A program made the position numbers and the translations under genes. Under the pieces are notes generated by a model. It was not told where the DNA came from and did no database searches. It saw only the letters and a program-made list of their open reading frames with translations. From JBJYKD01 sp049310025 (GTDB lineage Bacteria > Bacillota > Thermosediminibacteria > Thermosediminibacterales > Tepidanaerobacteraceae): a DNA stretch of 64,000 nucleotides. Positions within the stretch are counted from its first letter, which is position 1. Every line of letters starts with the position of its first letter. The stretch spans positions 58,184 to 122,183 of the forward strand of contig NZ_JBJYKD010000008.1 in the NCBI RefSeq assembly GCF_049310025.1, in the 5' to 3' direction. This document shows positions 1 through 9,273 of this stretch, one piece after another.

Positions 1-1
1 C

Positions 2-1117
2 GGAGTTGCAAGCCATGTAATAAGTCATCAAAAATCACTTTTAAAAAAGGGAATTAACTCAAAGTTAGTTGTAATTGAACCGAGTTATGGTACTTTTTAT
101 TTTTATTTATGGGCTGGAGCTCGTAAAGTTATTAATAAAATTTGGCAACCAAATGGGTTTAGATTTATAGATGCGATGAGAAAAATTATATTAAGAAATA
201 TTTTAAGAAATATAGATCCATTACCCAATATTATTCATTGTCATTTAATCTATGCAGATATTTTAAAAGACATATTAAAAGAGCAAAATTTAAATATTCC
301 AGTAGTTCTAACAGTTCATGGATATATAGCGGATGAAGCTGTATCTAAAGGTACAATTAAACGTAATTCTAAAGGTTATAAATATTTGTTAAATCAAGAA
401 TCAAGATTATATTCAATGGCTGATAAAATAATTTGTGTAGATACAAGAATTGCGCAACACGTATCTAAACTATGTAAGGATAAAGAGCCTTTTATCTTAC
501 GCAATGTAGTTGATACAGAAGTCTTTAAACCTATGAAAAAATCGGAGAATAAAGACAAAATAAATGTTTTATGCCCAAGGATGTTAAACCCTAAAAATGG
601 TGTAATTATAGCAATCAAAGCTATAGAAATTTATATACAAAAAAAACCAGATACCTCTATTCAATTACTAATTGCAGGTGATGGAAAACAAAGAAAAGAA
701 TTAGAAACTTATGTTAGAGAAAACAATCTATCAAATGTAGTTAAATTTTTGGGATTAATACATCATTCACAAATGCCAAAATTAATATCTTCTTCAGATA
801 TTGTTATTATACCTTCCATACCACACGAAGGAGTCGAAGAAGCGACTTCTATAGCAGCACTTGAATCAATGTCATGTGGGGTTCCTGTTGTTGCATCTAA
901 TATAGGAGGTTTAAAAGAAATTATAACAGATGGTATCGATGGATATTTGGTTCCTCCTAATGAACCTCGATTGTTTGCGAGTGCTATAGAACAAGCCATT
1001 TTGAATAAAAAAACTATTTCTATTCAGTCTAGGAAAAGTATAGAAAAAAAATATTCATTAGAAGTTATGGGAGAAAATTTAATTAAAATTTACAATGAAC
1101 TTTTAAATTTAAATTAG
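2..1117 (+). CDS. GT4 family glycosyltransferase, 5' end outside window
   Basis: The reading frame is open from the first bases of the window, so the first visible ATG at 176 is internal and the true start lies upstream. The C-terminal half has the GT-B donor-binding features of family GT4: LLIAGDGKQR, then a region around PSIPHEGVEEATSIAALESM ending in SCGVPVVASNIGGLKEII. Enzymes of this type move a sugar from a nucleotide-sugar donor to a lipid-linked glycan at the inner face of the membrane. It leads a tightly spaced run of polysaccharide genes. The donor and linkage cannot be predicted. The sequence is very AT-rich, like the next three genes. Confidence 0.9.
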   Translation, partial: GVASHVISHQKSLLKKGINSKLVVIEPSYGTFYFYLWAGARKVINKIWQPNGFRFIDAMRKIILRNILRNIDPLPNIIHCHLIYADILKDILKEQNLNIPVVLTVHGYIADEAVSKGTIKRNSKGYKYLLNQESRLYSMADKIICVDTRIAQHVSKLCKDKEPFILRNVVDTEVFKPMKKSENKDKINVLCPRMLNPKNGVIIAIKAIEIYIQKKPDTSIQLLIAGDGKQRKELETYVRENNLSNVVKFLGLIHHSQMPKLISSSDIVIIPSIPHEGVEEATSIAALESMSCGVPVVASNIGGLKEIITDGIDGYLVPPNEPRLFASAIEQAILNKKTISIQSRKSIEKKYSLEVMGENLIKIYNELLNLN

Positions 1118-1135
1118 ATTTAAAGAGGAGCACAT

Positions 1136-2287
1136 ATGGAAATATTAATAATTTCAGGAACACCTGGAACTTCTGAAGGTTCAGTAGAAAAATTTTATGA
1201 AAGTCTCACTAAGAAACTTATAACTAAAGGACAACAAGTTACATTTATTTTTACAAGTGAAGGTCCGACCGCTGCGAAAATTAAACAATTAGGAGCTAAC
1301 ATAAATATAGTTGAGATGAAAAAGAAAATTGATATGAAAGCAATAATTAAGATACTAAAACTATTGTGGGTTATACATCCACATATAATTCATATTCATT
1401 TTGATAAAGCAGTCTATAATTCACTGCTCGCATTATTATTTTATGGTGCTACATTTAGAGATATTTCAATATTTGTGCACCATCATTCTAAACCATTAAA
1501 AATTGGTAGTCATTATAAAAATTTCATCAAATTTTTACCTAGAAGGTTATTGTATAAATTAATAAAGGTGACTTCAGTTTTTGTTTCTGAAGAACAAGCA
1601 AAAATATTAATAAAAAATCATTTAATTTATAATAACCAACCAATAAAAATAATAAATAATGGGGTTGATATTAATGTATTTTCACCAATAAATAGTCAAA
1701 AAGAAAAAATGGAATTAAGACGTAAGTTATTATTACCTTTAGATTGTATAATAACTATTTACGTTGCGGGGTTTCGAAAAGAAAAAAATCATAAGTATCT
1801 AATTTCGGCCTTTAATATTGCTAAAAATAATTGTGATAGAAAAATATTACCAATTCTTTTATTAGTAGGGTATGGCCCTGAAGAAGATAATATTTTAAAA
1901 TTGATATCAACTTATAATTTAGAATCAAATGTAATTATTACAGGAAAGCGTAATGATGTAAATCTATTTCTTAAAAGCTCAGATATTGCAGTTTCAACAT
2001 CATTAACAGAAGGTTTTGGTTTAGGGATTCTAGAAGCCATGGCTACAGGTCTTCCTATAATATCTTTAGAAAGTGGTTTTACACAAAATTTTGTTGAGGA
2101 TAATTTAAATGGGTTTGTAGTTAAGAAAGATAGTGAACCTGATAGTTTTGCAAAAAAATTAATATATTTGTGGGAAAATAAAGATCTGAGGATTAAAATG
2201 GGATCAATAAGTAGAGAAAAAAGTAAAAAATATTCATTAGATAATCAAATAAGTGAGGTTTTAAAACTATATGGATTATTTTCTTAA
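1136..2287 (+). CDS. GT4 family glycosyltransferase
   Basis: This 383-residue protein starts 18 bases after the previous stop behind a good AGAGGAG site. The N-terminal acceptor domain begins IISGTPGTSEGSVEKFYESL. The C-terminal domain has the GT4 signature STSLTEGFGLGILEAMATGL and carries the usual acidic residues. Length and domain order are normal for a GT-B glycosyltransferase. Its end overlaps the start of the polymerase gene by 17 bases, so the two are probably translationally coupled. Sugar specificity is not visible. Confidence 0.9.
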   Translation: MEILIISGTPGTSEGSVEKFYESLTKKLITKGQQVTFIFTSEGPTAAKIKQLGANINIVEMKKKIDMKAIIKILKLLWVIHPHIIHIHFDKAVYNSLLALLFYGATFRDISIFVHHHSKPLKIGSHYKNFIKFLPRRLLYKLIKVTSVFVSEEQAKILIKNHLIYNNQPIKIINNGVDINVFSPINSQKEKMELRRKLLLPLDCIITIYVAGFRKEKNHKYLISAFNIAKNNCDRKILPILLLVGYGPEEDNILKLISTYNLESNVIITGKRNDVNLFLKSSDIAVSTSLTEGFGLGILEAMATGLPIISLESGFTQNFVEDNLNGFVVKKDSEPDSFAKKLIYLWENKDLRIKMGSISREKSKKYSLDNQISEVLKLYGLFS

Positions 2288-3635
2288 TTACATATCAAAC
2301 AAAAAATACTTTTATCTGCTAATTCTAAATATAGAAATATGTATTATCGTAATCTCACTGACTATCAGTAACTTTTTTCCAATTATAGCTATATTGTACA
2401 TATTCTTTATGCTTGGAATATTATTAATTGGTATATTTATTGGCTTTTTGCCTGCAATAATTATTGCAATACTTTGGACACCTAGAACATTAGATAAATA
2501 TGTAAATATTATTATATTAAATAAGGTATTTGACACAACTAGTCTTGGAATTCCTATTACAGAAGTTACAAAAGGAATATGGCTTGCAGATATTTTAATA
2601 TTTTCATTTTTTATTTATTACTTAATAAAATCTTTTAAAATTCAGTTATGGTTTATAATTTATTTTGTTTTGTTATTACCTTCAATAATTATTAGCTTAA
2701 TATCAGGTTACAAGACAATAGCAGGAATAATTGAATATTTTCGCCTTCCGTTAACCACATTCGTTATTTCAATGTCAATCAAGAATAATGAAAAAAAATG
2801 GGAACGTATATTTAATAGTTTAGTTATTAGTATATTGGGTCTTGAAATAATGGGTTTATTTAGATGGTTAATTGATAGCTCTGTTAAAAATAGACTTTTC
2901 ACCGTTGGATTAGGAGTAAATACATTAGCTGTTACTGGAGTTATTAGCCTTCCATTAATTGAACTATTTATATTACGTAGTAAAAAAAGATATGGAAGTA
3001 TTTCTTGGTTTCTAATTATAATTCCTGTATTTGTAATATTATTAACTGGTTCTCGACAAGGTTTTGCTGGACTGATATTATATTTGATTTATTTTAGTTA
3101 TAGATATAAATATACTTTTCTTCGTAAAAGTTATTACTTTATATTTTTTATTTTTATATTAGGTTTTAAATTTTGTTTAAATTACTTAAATGTAATTGAA
3201 CCCTTTAGAAGATTATTGCAAGCAGGTATTACAGATATAAATCGAATTGAATTAATCAAAGGGGCATTAAATATATGGATTATGATGCCTTTAACTGGTG
3301 TAGGAGTAGGAAATTTTGGTTATTATTGGCCAACAGTAAGTAATTTACCAAGAATTTATGATTATTATTGGCATTGTCATAATTTATTTCTTATGTTTTT
3401 ATCAGAAAGTGGTATTTTAGGTTTGATTGGTTTTATTATTTTCTTAGTATATATAATATATATACCACTTTTTAATAAAAATCTTAAAGAAGAAAAACTA
3501 TTAATAGCTTCTATCATTTTATTACTCATTATCGAAATGGTAGATTATGTTTTTTGGGATTATCGTATGACATTAATAATTGGTTGTATATTAGGTTTAA
3601 TTGAAGGTTTAAAAAAGATAAATGCTAAATGTTAG
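2271..3635 (+). CDS. O-antigen ligase/polymerase-like membrane protein (Wzy type)
   Basis: The 454-residue protein is almost entirely hydrophobic, with roughly eleven to twelve membrane segments. It has the Wzy/WaaL hallmarks: TGSRQGFAGL before a membrane segment, then GVGVGNFGYYWP and the loop motif HCHNLFLMFLSESGILGL near residues 370-390. Such proteins polymerise lipid-linked repeat units outside the membrane. It lies between glycosyltransferase genes, as expected for a Wzx/Wzy locus; no Wzx flippase is visible in the window and it may lie upstream. It overlaps the preceding gene. Confidence 0.85.
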   Translation: MDYFLNYISNKKYFYLLILNIEICIIVISLTISNFFPIIAILYIFFMLGILLIGIFIGFLPAIIIAILWTPRTLDKYVNIIILNKVFDTTSLGIPITEVTKGIWLADILIFSFFIYYLIKSFKIQLWFIIYFVLLLPSIIISLISGYKTIAGIIEYFRLPLTTFVISMSIKNNEKKWERIFNSLVISILGLEIMGLFRWLIDSSVKNRLFTVGLGVNTLAVTGVISLPLIELFILRSKKRYGSISWFLIIIPVFVILLTGSRQGFAGLILYLIYFSYRYKYTFLRKSYYFIFFIFILGFKFCLNYLNVIEPFRRLLQAGITDINRIELIKGALNIWIMMPLTGVGVGNFGYYWPTVSNLPRIYDYYWHCHNLFLMFLSESGILGLIGFIIFLVYIIYIPLFNKNLKEEKLLIASIILLLIIEMVDYVFWDYRMTLIIGCILGLIEGLKKINAKC

Positions 3636-3690
3636 GATTTAAAAAATATATAATTGAATTTCTAAATATATATATACGAGGCGTTTAAGA

Positions 3691-4621
3691 ATGAAAAAAA
3701 GATTTAATTTATATTTGAAATGGTTAAAAATGCTTTTAGGAAAAAGCAATTTACATGTTAATCAGGGTTTATTCAAAAAAAGGTATAAAAGGATATTATA
3801 ACGATCTTACTTTAAAAGTTAACTGGCGTGGTGAATTTGATTTAGATGGGTTGCCTATTAATGTCAATGAAATGGGTGTAAAATTGTATAATCCTACAAC
3901 CATTGCTCAATTTGGTTTAGGAAACTATGATTTATATTTATTAACAAATAGTCATGTTTTTTATAAGCAATTTATTAATTCTGTCAACTGGATGGTTAAA
4001 GATCAACATCAATGTGGTGGATGGGATGTTTTTGAAAGATTGGGTAGTAAAAGAACATATAAATATTCTGCGATGACGCAGGGGGAGGGAGCATCATTAT
4101 TAATTAGAGCTTTTAAAGAAACAAATAACGAAGAATATTTAGCCAAAGCTAAAAAGGCCATAGATTTGATGCTTTTGCCTGTTGAAAAAGGTGGAACATC
4201 AAGATATGGTAATGATAAATTGTTTTTGGAAGAAACGGTAGAATCAAAACCTGTATTGATATTAAATGGCTGGATTTTTGCTATTTTTGGATTGTTTGAT
4301 ATAACAAAAATAATATCTGATTTAAAATATAAATATGCTCTTGAGAAAACATTAGACACATTAAAAGGTGAATTAAAAAAATACGATTCTGGTTATTGGA
4401 GTTATTATGATCAACGTGGCCACCTAGCAAGTCCTTTTTATCATAATTTGCATATTGCATTACTTGATGCTTTATACGATTTATTTAATATTGAAGAATT
4501 TAAAATTGTAAGAGATACGTGGGATTCTTATTTAAAAAGTAGTTATAATAAAGGAAGAGCTTTTATTATAAAAGCATATCAAAAGATTAAAGACCCAGGT
4601 GAAATAATTATTGTAAAATAA
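3691..4621 (+). CDS. D-glucuronyl C5-epimerase-domain protein with a probable +1 frameshift
   Basis: The long frame from 3755 has the features of the D-glucuronyl C5-epimerase C-terminal family: WMVKDQHQCGGWDVFERLG, SAMTQGEGASLLIRAF, ESKPVLILNGWIFAIFGL and YWSYYDQRGHLASPFYHNLH. A second frame opens at ATG 3691 behind GAGGCG and gives a plausible N-terminus (MKKRFNLYLKWLKMLLGKSN) that stops at 3787. Removing one base near 3764-3768 would join the frames as ...HVNQGYSKKGIKGYY, giving about 310 residues. Either this is a real mutation or a base-calling error. Members act on uronic acids in glycans, which suggests a uronate-containing polymer. The translation between 3691 and 3790 should be read with that in mind. 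Confidence 0.75.
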
Positions 4622-4632
4622 TAGGTGATTAT

Positions 4633-5835
4633 ATGAAAATAGCATATATAACTGCCCAGACCCCTTATGGGAATGGTGAGCAATTCATTCTGCCGGAGAT
4701 TTTAGAAGTTATAAATAAGGGGAATGATGTAATAGTCATACCAGTAAGGCCCGAAAACAAAATAGCGAAAGGTAGAGAGCCTGAAAAGGTTTCTGAATAC
4801 ACAATATATATACCTCTATTAAGTTTTTATTTACTACTAAAAAGTATCTTTATTTTTTTTATATATCCTTTTAGGATATGTAAAATAATTTATTCTATAT
4901 TGCGGAATTCAGGAAACATAGGAAAAATTATTAAAAATCTAGTTGTCTTGCCAAAAGGTTTAATAGCAGGTGAAGTTATAAAAAAACACAATATCGAACA
5001 TATTCATGCTCACTGGGCATCGACTCCTTCTACAGTAGCATACATAGCTTCTAAATTAACTGGGATTTCGTGGAGTTTTACATGCCACAGATGGGATATT
5101 GCAGAAAATAATATGCTTAAAGAAAAAGCAAGAAGTGCAAGGTTTATAAGAGTTATTAACAAAAAAGGATATGCGGAAATTTTAAGAATAATAAGTGAAA
5201 AATATAAACATAAATGCAATATTATTCATGTGGGAATTAATAGTAAAATGATACAAAAACATAACAAGTTTATATATCAAAATTTTGTAATAGCTACTCC
5301 TGCAAATTTAATAGAGGTAAAAGGTCATAAATTTTTAATATATGCTATTAAAAAGTTGATAGAACGCAATTATAATGTAACTTGTTATTTCTTTGGGGAT
5401 GGTCCGCTAGAAAATGAGCTAAAAGCATTGATTAATAAATTAGAACTAAAAGACAATATTATTTTTAAAGGCAAAATTGGTCATGATGAACTGCTGGAGC
5501 TTTACGCTAAAGGTGAAATCGATTGTGTAGTACTTCCAAGCATCGTTACAGATGATGGAGAAAAAGAAGGTATACCGGTCTCTTTGATGGAAGCAATGGC
5601 TAATAAAATTCCTGTTATCTCTACCAATACAGGCGGGATTCCCGAATTGTTAGGAGATGGAGCCGGAATTTTGGTAGAACAAAAAGATCCAGATGCTTTA
5701 GCCGAAGCCATAGAAAGATTAATAAATGACGGAGAACTTCGGCGAGAACTGCAAGAGAAGGGGTATAAAAAAGTATACAAAGAATTTTATTTACCAAATG
5801 TGGTAGACAGGCTCCTTTATTTAATGAAAGGTTGA
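4633..5835 (+). CDS. GT4 family glycosyltransferase
   Basis: A 400-residue GT-B enzyme. The N-terminal domain opens with AYITAQTPYGNGEQFILPEI and contains EHIHAHWASTPSTVAYIAS. The donor domain has YFFGDGPLENELKALI, LPSIVTDDGEKEGIPVSLME and ANKIPVISTNTGGIPELLGD. The overall look resembles the WcaL/colanic-acid type of transferase, but that is inference. It starts 11 bases after the epimerase-like gene with an AGGTGA site. Codon use becomes less AT-extreme here than in the preceding genes, hinting at a different origin for this part of the cluster. Confidence 0.9.
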   Translation: MKIAYITAQTPYGNGEQFILPEILEVINKGNDVIVIPVRPENKIAKGREPEKVSEYTIYIPLLSFYLLLKSIFIFFIYPFRICKIIYSILRNSGNIGKIIKNLVVLPKGLIAGEVIKKHNIEHIHAHWASTPSTVAYIASKLTGISWSFTCHRWDIAENNMLKEKARSARFIRVINKKGYAEILRIISEKYKHKCNIIHVGINSKMIQKHNKFIYQNFVIATPANLIEVKGHKFLIYAIKKLIERNYNVTCYFFGDGPLENELKALINKLELKDNIIFKGKIGHDELLELYAKGEIDCVVLPSIVTDDGEKEGIPVSLMEAMANKIPVISTNTGGIPELLGDGAGILVEQKDPDALAEAIERLINDGELRRELQEKGYKKVYKEFYLPNVVDRLLYLMKG

Positions 5836-5839
5836 TAAT

Positions 5840-6901
5840 ATGAAGATTGCAACAATAGTCGGTGCACGGCCGCAGTTTATAAAGGCTGCTGCTGTTTCGA
5901 GGGTGCTTAGAAAATATCATAATGAAATATTGATTCATACCGGCCAGCATTATGATAAAAATATGTCGGATATTTTTTTTGATGAATTGGATATACCCAG
6001 GCCGGATTACAACTTGAATGTTGGTTCGGGGACGCATGGGAAACAGACGGGAGAAATGCTTATTAAAATTGAAGAAGTATTGGTACAAGAAAAGCCTGAT
6101 GCGGTTATAGTTTACGGGGATACCAATTCCACTCTGGCGGGTGCCCTTGCGGCAAGTAAATTACTTATATCTGTTATACATGTTGAAGCGGGTTTAAGAA
6201 GCTATAACAGGAATATGCCTGAAGAACAAAATAGGGTCTTAACAGATCATATATCTTCCATTTTATTTTGTCCGACACAAAATGCCGTTGAAAATCTTCT
6301 GAGAGAAGGAATAACGAATAATGTCTTCAATGTTGGCGATGTAATGTATGATGCAATTTTATTCAATCTAGATATTGCCGAACAAAAATCTGATATATTA
6401 TCTAAATTACAATTGAAGAAAAATGAATATATTTTGGCTACTGTTCATAGAGCGGAAAATACAGATACATACGAAAATTTATATAATATAATTCATTCAT
6501 TTAATGACTCTCAAGAATTAATCGTTTTTCCCGTTCATCCTCGTACTAGAAAGGCTATCCAGGATTATGGAATAAAACTTTTAAGTAATGTTAAAGTAAT
6601 TGACCCTGTGGGATATCTTGATATGCTAATTTTAGAAAAGTATGCTAATAAGATTGTGACTGATAGTGGAGGAATTCAAAAAGAAGCTTATATATTAGGC
6701 GTACCGTGCATTACATTGCGACATGAGACAGAGTGGGTAGAAACTGTAAAAGATAAATGGAATATACTGGTTGGCACTGATAAAGAAAAAATAATTGAGG
6801 CTATCAAATATTTCCGGCCATCAAATAAGAGAAAGAACTATTTTGGGGAAGGAAAAGCTGGCGAAAAGATAGTAGATGCCATAAACCATATTTTAAAATA
6901 G
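5840..6901 (+). CDS. wecB: UDP-N-acetylglucosamine 2-epimerase (non-hydrolysing)
   Basis: The 353-residue protein has full family length and the expected motifs: TIVGARPQFIKAAAVSR at the N-terminus, EILIHTGQHYDKNMSDIFFD, VYGDTNSTLAGALAA, HVEAGLRSYNRNMPEEQNR and TDSGGIQKEAYILGVPCITL. It interconverts UDP-GlcNAc and UDP-ManNAc in the cytoplasm and so supplies ManNAc or its derivatives to the polysaccharide. It follows the preceding glycosyltransferase by 4 bases and precedes another by 1 base, so it is part of the same transcript. Confidence 0.93.
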   Translation: MKIATIVGARPQFIKAAAVSRVLRKYHNEILIHTGQHYDKNMSDIFFDELDIPRPDYNLNVGSGTHGKQTGEMLIKIEEVLVQEKPDAVIVYGDTNSTLAGALAASKLLISVIHVEAGLRSYNRNMPEEQNRVLTDHISSILFCPTQNAVENLLREGITNNVFNVGDVMYDAILFNLDIAEQKSDILSKLQLKKNEYILATVHRAENTDTYENLYNIIHSFNDSQELIVFPVHPRTRKAIQDYGIKLLSNVKVIDPVGYLDMLILEKYANKIVTDSGGIQKEAYILGVPCITLRHETEWVETVKDKWNILVGTDKEKIIEAIKYFRPSNKRKNYFGEGKAGEKIVDAINHILK

Positions 6902-6902
6902 A

Positions 6903-8153
6903 ATGAGTGATAGAATGGCTGCAAAGAAAATCTGGATATTTAATCATTATGCAATAACGCCTGACATGTCGGGCGGCACAAGACATTATGATCTAGCAAA
7001 AGAATTAGTTAAATATGGATATGATGTAACAATCTTTGCTTCAGGGTTTGACCATATGACAAAGCGATATGTGAGAATTATTCCTGAAGATAAATTCAGG
7101 GTTGAAAATTATAATGGAGTACAATTTGTGTGGGTAAAAACAACTCCATATTATGGAAATGACTTAAATAGAATTAAGAATATGTTTTCATATGCTCTTA
7201 ATGTAATAAGAATTGCACGCAAGTTTGAGAAACCCGATATTATCATTGGTTCGTCTATGCATCCCTTTGCAGTAATTGCTGCCTGGTGGCTTTCAAAAAA
7301 ATTTGGCTCAAGGTTCTTTTTTGAGGTAAGAGATTTGTGGCCCCAAACGGCTGTTGACATGAATGCTTTAAAACCTTCATCGCCTATTGTACGTTTATTG
7401 TATGTATGGGAAAAATTTATGTATAAAAAAGCTGAAAAAATAATTACCCTGCTGCCCAATGCTGCTGATTATATAACAAAGAAAGGTATCTCGAAAGATA
7501 AGATAGTATGGATTCCCAATGGAGTAGATTTATCAAGATACGAAGACCTGAATAATGAAAATATGGACATGGAAATATTGAAAATATTCGATGAATACAA
7601 GGATAAATTTAAAGTAGTGTATACGGGCGCCCATGGCCCCGCCAATGGGTTGGATATGGTTATAGATGCAGCAAAGTTAATGGAAGAGAAAGATGATAGT
7701 ATTCAATTTTTATTAATCGGAGATGGACCAGAAAAACAAAATTTGATAGATAAGGCGAAAACATTTTCACTTTCAAATATATGTTTTTTGGACCCAGTTC
7801 CTAAGTTATATATGCCACATGTTTTAAAAAAAGCAGATTTATTACTGCATTGTCTAAAACCGATGGATGTTTTTAAACATGGAATAAGCCCGAATAAAAT
7901 GTTTGATTATCTGGCAAGCGGAAAACCTATTATTATGTCAGTTAATGCTTCAAATAATATAGTAGATGAGGCAAGAGCAGGTATTTCAGTAAAATCCGGT
8001 GATCCGGAAGAACTTGTCAATGGGATATTGAAGCTTAAGAATATGTCTGAAGATGAAAGAAGGGCGATGGGTCTAAATGGATATGAATACGTAAAAAAAT
8101 ATTTCAGCACAGCTGTGTTAGCTCAAAAAATGATAAAAGAATTGAATTTGTAA
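6903..8153 (+). CDS. GT4 family glycosyltransferase, WbuB-like
   Basis: A 416-residue GT-B enzyme beginning KKIWIFNHYAITPDMSGGTR, a typical opening of WbuB-type transferases. Other motifs are FFEVRDLWPQTAVDMNALKP, WIPNGVDLSRYE, FLLIGDGPEKQNL and HGISPNKMFDYLASGKPII. The start is either ATG 6903 or ATG 6915; neither has a strong ribosome site. WbuB-like enzymes often act on N-acetylated amino-sugar acceptors, which fits the adjacent UDP-GlcNAc 2-epimerase, but specificity is inferred. It is the last gene of the first polysaccharide run. A short piece resembling its 3' end recurs near 13.78 kb. Confidence 0.88.
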   Translation: MSDRMAAKKIWIFNHYAITPDMSGGTRHYDLAKELVKYGYDVTIFASGFDHMTKRYVRIIPEDKFRVENYNGVQFVWVKTTPYYGNDLNRIKNMFSYALNVIRIARKFEKPDIIIGSSMHPFAVIAAWWLSKKFGSRFFFEVRDLWPQTAVDMNALKPSSPIVRLLYVWEKFMYKKAEKIITLLPNAADYITKKGISKDKIVWIPNGVDLSRYEDLNNENMDMEILKIFDEYKDKFKVVYTGAHGPANGLDMVIDAAKLMEEKDDSIQFLLIGDGPEKQNLIDKAKTFSLSNICFLDPVPKLYMPHVLKKADLLLHCLKPMDVFKHGISPNKMFDYLASGKPIIMSVNASNNIVDEARAGISVKSGDPEELVNGILKLKNMSEDERRAMGLNGYEYVKKYFSTAVLAQKMIKELNL

Positions 8154-8204
8154 AATAATTCCTGTGTTCAAATAATGCTTAAAATATAGAGTGAAGATAA
8201 AAAC

Positions 8205-8223
8205 CCAGCAGCTTTCCTGCTGG
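8205..8223. terminator. Hairpin between convergent genes
   Basis: A perfect 7-base-pair stem, CCAGCAG / CTGCTGG with a 5-base loop, has A-rich sequence on both sides (TAAAAAATAATTTTTT follows). It sits between the glycosyltransferase on the plus strand and the DUF2188 gene on the minus strand and could end transcription of both. Confidence 0.6.
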
Positions 8224-8241
8224 TAAAAAATAATTTTTTCA

Positions 8242-8463
8242 TCAACCTTTTGGTGGATAAGGATCGTTCCCATAAGAGTTCCTTTCTCTTATTTGACCAT
8301 TAGGCCTGTGGATAATCAGTTCAGATTGCTGATTTATAGCAATGCTTCTTGCTGCTTGTATTGCCTCTTCTTGGGTTCTGTGAATTGATGTTACTTTTTG
8401 GTTACCGACTCCACGCACGGCCCAGGCTCCACCATGGGGAACGACATGTTGATTTTTACCCAT
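8242..8463 (-). CDS. DUF2188 domain protein
   Basis: A 73-residue protein beginning MGKNQHVVPHGGAWAVRGVG and continuing with SIHRTQEEAIQAARSIA and ELIIHRPNGQIRERNSYG. This matches the small DUF2188 family (HVVPH..GWAV, the T..EA...A helix and the HxxxGxI strand). The start has a strong AAAGGAGGG site. The function of the family is unknown. A shortened paralogue lies at 13798-13938. It is transcribed towards the polysaccharide cluster. Confidence 0.85.
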   Translation of the reverse strand: MGKNQHVVPHGGAWAVRGVGNQKVTSIHRTQEEAIQAARSIAINQQSELIIHRPNGQIRERNSYGNDPYPPKG

Positions 8464-8644
8464 TATATCCCTCCTTTCTCAATATATTGTATTTATAACA
8501 TATTATAACACAATATGTTGTTTAAAACAAGCGTTATAAATTCGGAAAAGGATCTATGTTGTTTCTGCATAAAGATTATAGAATTTAACAATATTTCTGT
8601 AGGTGCTGTATGAAAATGAATAAGTTTGGTGCTTTTTAGGAAGG

Positions 8645-9216
8645 CTGGCGAGGTAACAGGGGACAGGGCCGGTACTTTATACGGCCTATGGTTTTCATTT
8701 TTACAAGGGGGCCTCTTTAAAAAACTGGCTTATTTATTACATCTGGAGAAAGTGTGGCCCGGTTGACGGATGGACTGATAACCATGAATGAAGAGGATTA
8801 TAGAGTGGCAAAATTTCTGCCTTTGAGAAATAAAAATGGCATATATAAAGTCCATGGGGTAGGAGTGGATTTAAAAAGATATTTCAATGAAGATGAGGTT
8901 GTAATAAAATAAAGTAAGGAATGACGTGGGCCTGAAAGATGAAGATATCTGCATTTTGACGGTAGCGGAGCTGATACCGAACAAAAATCGTATTCAACTA
9001 ATTGAGGCAATGAAAAAAATAACAGGAAATCATAATATTTTCTGCTTTTTTGCAGGGGATAGATCACTTGAAGAAGAATTAAAAAAACATGTAAAAGACA
9101 ATAAACTGGATTATAAAATAAGTTTTTTGGGTTTTCGAACAGCATCGTTAATGTCATTGCGTGAAGGCCTACCCAGATGTATTATGGAATACGAATTTGT
9201 AAACAGGTTGAAATAG
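8645..9216 (+). pseudogene. Decayed GT4 glycosyltransferase (EpsD type), N-terminal and middle part
   Basis: Segments in different frames spell a GT4 enzyme: GFHFYKGASLKNWLIYY near 8695-8745, RLTDGLITMNEEDYRVAKF and YKVHGVGVDLKRYF near 8760-8885, then GLKDEDICILTVAELIPNKN from 8926 and SLREGLPRCIME ending at about 9190. Stops and frameshifts separate them. After ME the sequence departs from the family and ends at a stop at 9216. The expected continuation (ME-AMAAGKPVIATDVRGNRDL) is found about 4.9 kb away at 14089, so the gene was split when the intervening cassette arrived. Confidence 0.75.
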
Positions 9217-9273
9217 ACAATAAAAGTGATTTGAAGTTTTATAAAGAGGAGTATATTCTAGGAGAGGAAAGGT

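Larger units (their letters stand above)
8120..8640. repeat. Copy A of a repeat flanking the island (copy B at 13770-14088)
   Basis: The 3' end of the glycosyltransferase, the DUF2188 gene, its promoter region and the downstream text GATTATAGAATTTAACAA all recur at 13770-14088 in the same order and orientation. Copy B lacks the part matching roughly 8165-8340, which truncates its DUF2188 gene. The two copies form direct repeats around the OLD/QueC-like cassette. Similarity was judged by eye. Confidence 0.7.
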
